NCBI RefSeq assembly: GCF_900099835.1
Contig: NZ_FNKP01000003.1
Span: 186,001-250,000 of the forward strand
DNA: 64,000 bases
Reading direction: 5' to 3'
From: Paraburkholderia fungorum
GTDB lineage: Bacteria > Pseudomonadota > Gammaproteobacteria > Burkholderiales > Burkholderiaceae
In this document: one piece after another, positions 63,452-64,000 of the stretch
How positions within the stretch are numbered: position 1 is the first letter of the stretch
Layout: the number at the start of each line of letters is the position of its first letter
Notes under the pieces: model-generated
Seen by the model: the letters and a program-made list of their open reading frames with translations, nothing else
Databases searched by the model: none
Told to the model about the DNA's origin: nothing
Translations under genes and position numbers: made by a program

Positions 63452-64000
63452 ATGACCAGCCGCCACCCCGCTACCTCCTTTGACGACGTGGAGCGCGACG
63501 CCGTTGCACTGCACGCGCTCGCCGACCTCGACGGCCCGCAAGCAGACGAATGGCTCAATGCCTTAACCGGCGAATTCGCCGCAGGCGCAGCCGCGCTCGA
63601 CAGCGGTCCCGAATTTCCGCATCACAACCTCGCGCGTTTGCGGCGCGCGGTCCTGCTATCGCTGACCGTGCCGCGTGCGCTCGGCGGCCACGAAGCGACG
63701 CTGGCACAAACGCTGAAGGTGGTCCGTGCAATCGCACGCGGCGAGCCTTCGACGGCGCTGATCTTCGTCATGCAGTGCCTCTATCATTTGCGCCTTCAGG
63801 CAAATCCGAACTGGCCCGTCGAATTGAAAGAGCGGATTGCGCGCGATGCGGTCGAGCGCGGCGGGCTGATCAATTCGCTGCGTGTCGAACCGGAACTCGG
63901 CTCGCCGTCCCGTGGCGGCCTGCCTGCGACGGTTGGGCAACGTCACGGCGATCATTGGCTACTGAGCGGCCGCAAGCTTTATTCGACGGGAAGTCCTGGC
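63452..64000 (+). CDS. SfnB/DszC-like acyl-CoA dehydrogenase-fold oxidoreductase (partial)
   Basis: The window ends after 183 residues. The visible part (MTSRHPATSFDDVERDAVALHAL, LSLTVPRALGGHEATLAQTL, GEPSTALIFVMQCLYHLRLQ, HWLLSGRKLYSTG) belongs to the acyl-CoA dehydrogenase-fold flavoproteins, most like the SfnB/DszC branch. It follows the SsuA-like gene by 40 bases and is a second enzyme of this type in the locus. Function beyond flavin-dependent oxidation is not certain from the fragment. Confidence 0.8.
   Translation, partial: MTSRHPATSFDDVERDAVALHALADLDGPQADEWLNALTGEFAAGAAALDSGPEFPHHNLARLRRAVLLSLTVPRALGGHEATLAQTLKVVRAIARGEPSTALIFVMQCLYHLRLQANPNWPVELKERIARDAVERGGLINSLRVEPELGSPSRGGLPATVGQRHGDHWLLSGRKLYSTGSPG

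Overview
The window looks like chromosomal DNA of a Burkholderiaceae member, most probably Paraburkholderia or a close relative. The reasons are the high GC content, the density of LysR regulators, a Burkholderia-type general porin, a DUF4148 secreted protein, and sensor and amide genes whose arrangement I associate with this family. No rRNA, tRNA, CRISPR array or intact mobile element was seen. Almost all of the window is accessory catabolism: systems for taking nitrogen, carbon and sulfur from small organic molecules.

Region 1 (1-10.3 kb): a hybrid sensor kinase with an NCS1-permease-like N-terminus (runs off the left edge) lies divergent from a urea/short-chain-amide ABC transporter (urtABCDE type). 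The transporter is followed by formamidase, an FmdB zinc-ribbon protein and aliphatic amidase amiE. Amides would be imported and hydrolysed to ammonia and carboxylates. A 10-bp-arm palindrome in the divergent promoter is a good operator candidate. A truncated XRE-like gene follows.

Region 2 (11.1-26.1 kb): a catabolic island for an unidentified substrate. It holds an aldehyde dehydrogenase, a 3-hydroxyisobutyrate-dehydrogenase-family enzyme and an MFS importer. A minus-strand set (amidohydrolase, MmgE/PrpD, LysR) is divergent from a flavin operon: NtaA/DszA-type monooxygenase, AtuA-like DUF1446, DUF4387, RibB, flavin reductase. A second LysR and an MHS transporter complete it. RibB plus the reductase can supply reduced flavin to the oxygenase.

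Region 3 (26.8-37.6 kb): a membrane protein, then ArgE-type deacylase, DUF1028, RidA-like protein and an FAD monooxygenase as one coupled minus-strand operon. A LysR, an NCS1 permease, another LysR, a tandem Asp/Glu racemase and a DctA-type symporter follow. One 25-bp motif precedes both the oxygenase operon and the NCS1 gene, which ties them into one regulon. Nitrogenous ring or amide catabolism is the likely theme.

Region 4 (37.6-41 kb): a short P450 remnant, DUF4148, a cold-shock protein, a nitroreductase and an OsmC protein.

Region 5 (41.3-64 kb, continuing off the right edge): a large organosulfur-scavenging locus. It has SsuC/SsuB/SsuA-like transport, two SfnB/DszC-like flavin oxidoreductases, and three luciferase-like monooxygenases. 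A protein that looks like a periplasmic binding protein carries the Cys-His-Arg set of DszB desulfinase. Two paralogous family-5 binding proteins, an aldo/keto reductase, an amidase and a porin follow. Next come a coupled class II aldolase, an Arg-type thiol dioxygenase and a four-domain rhodanese, then a LysR and a further binding protein. I read this as a route that imports an organosulfur compound (possibly a thioether, sulfone or peptide-like S-conjugate), cleaves C-S bonds oxidatively and handles the thiol or sulfane sulfur. It is the most novel part of the window.
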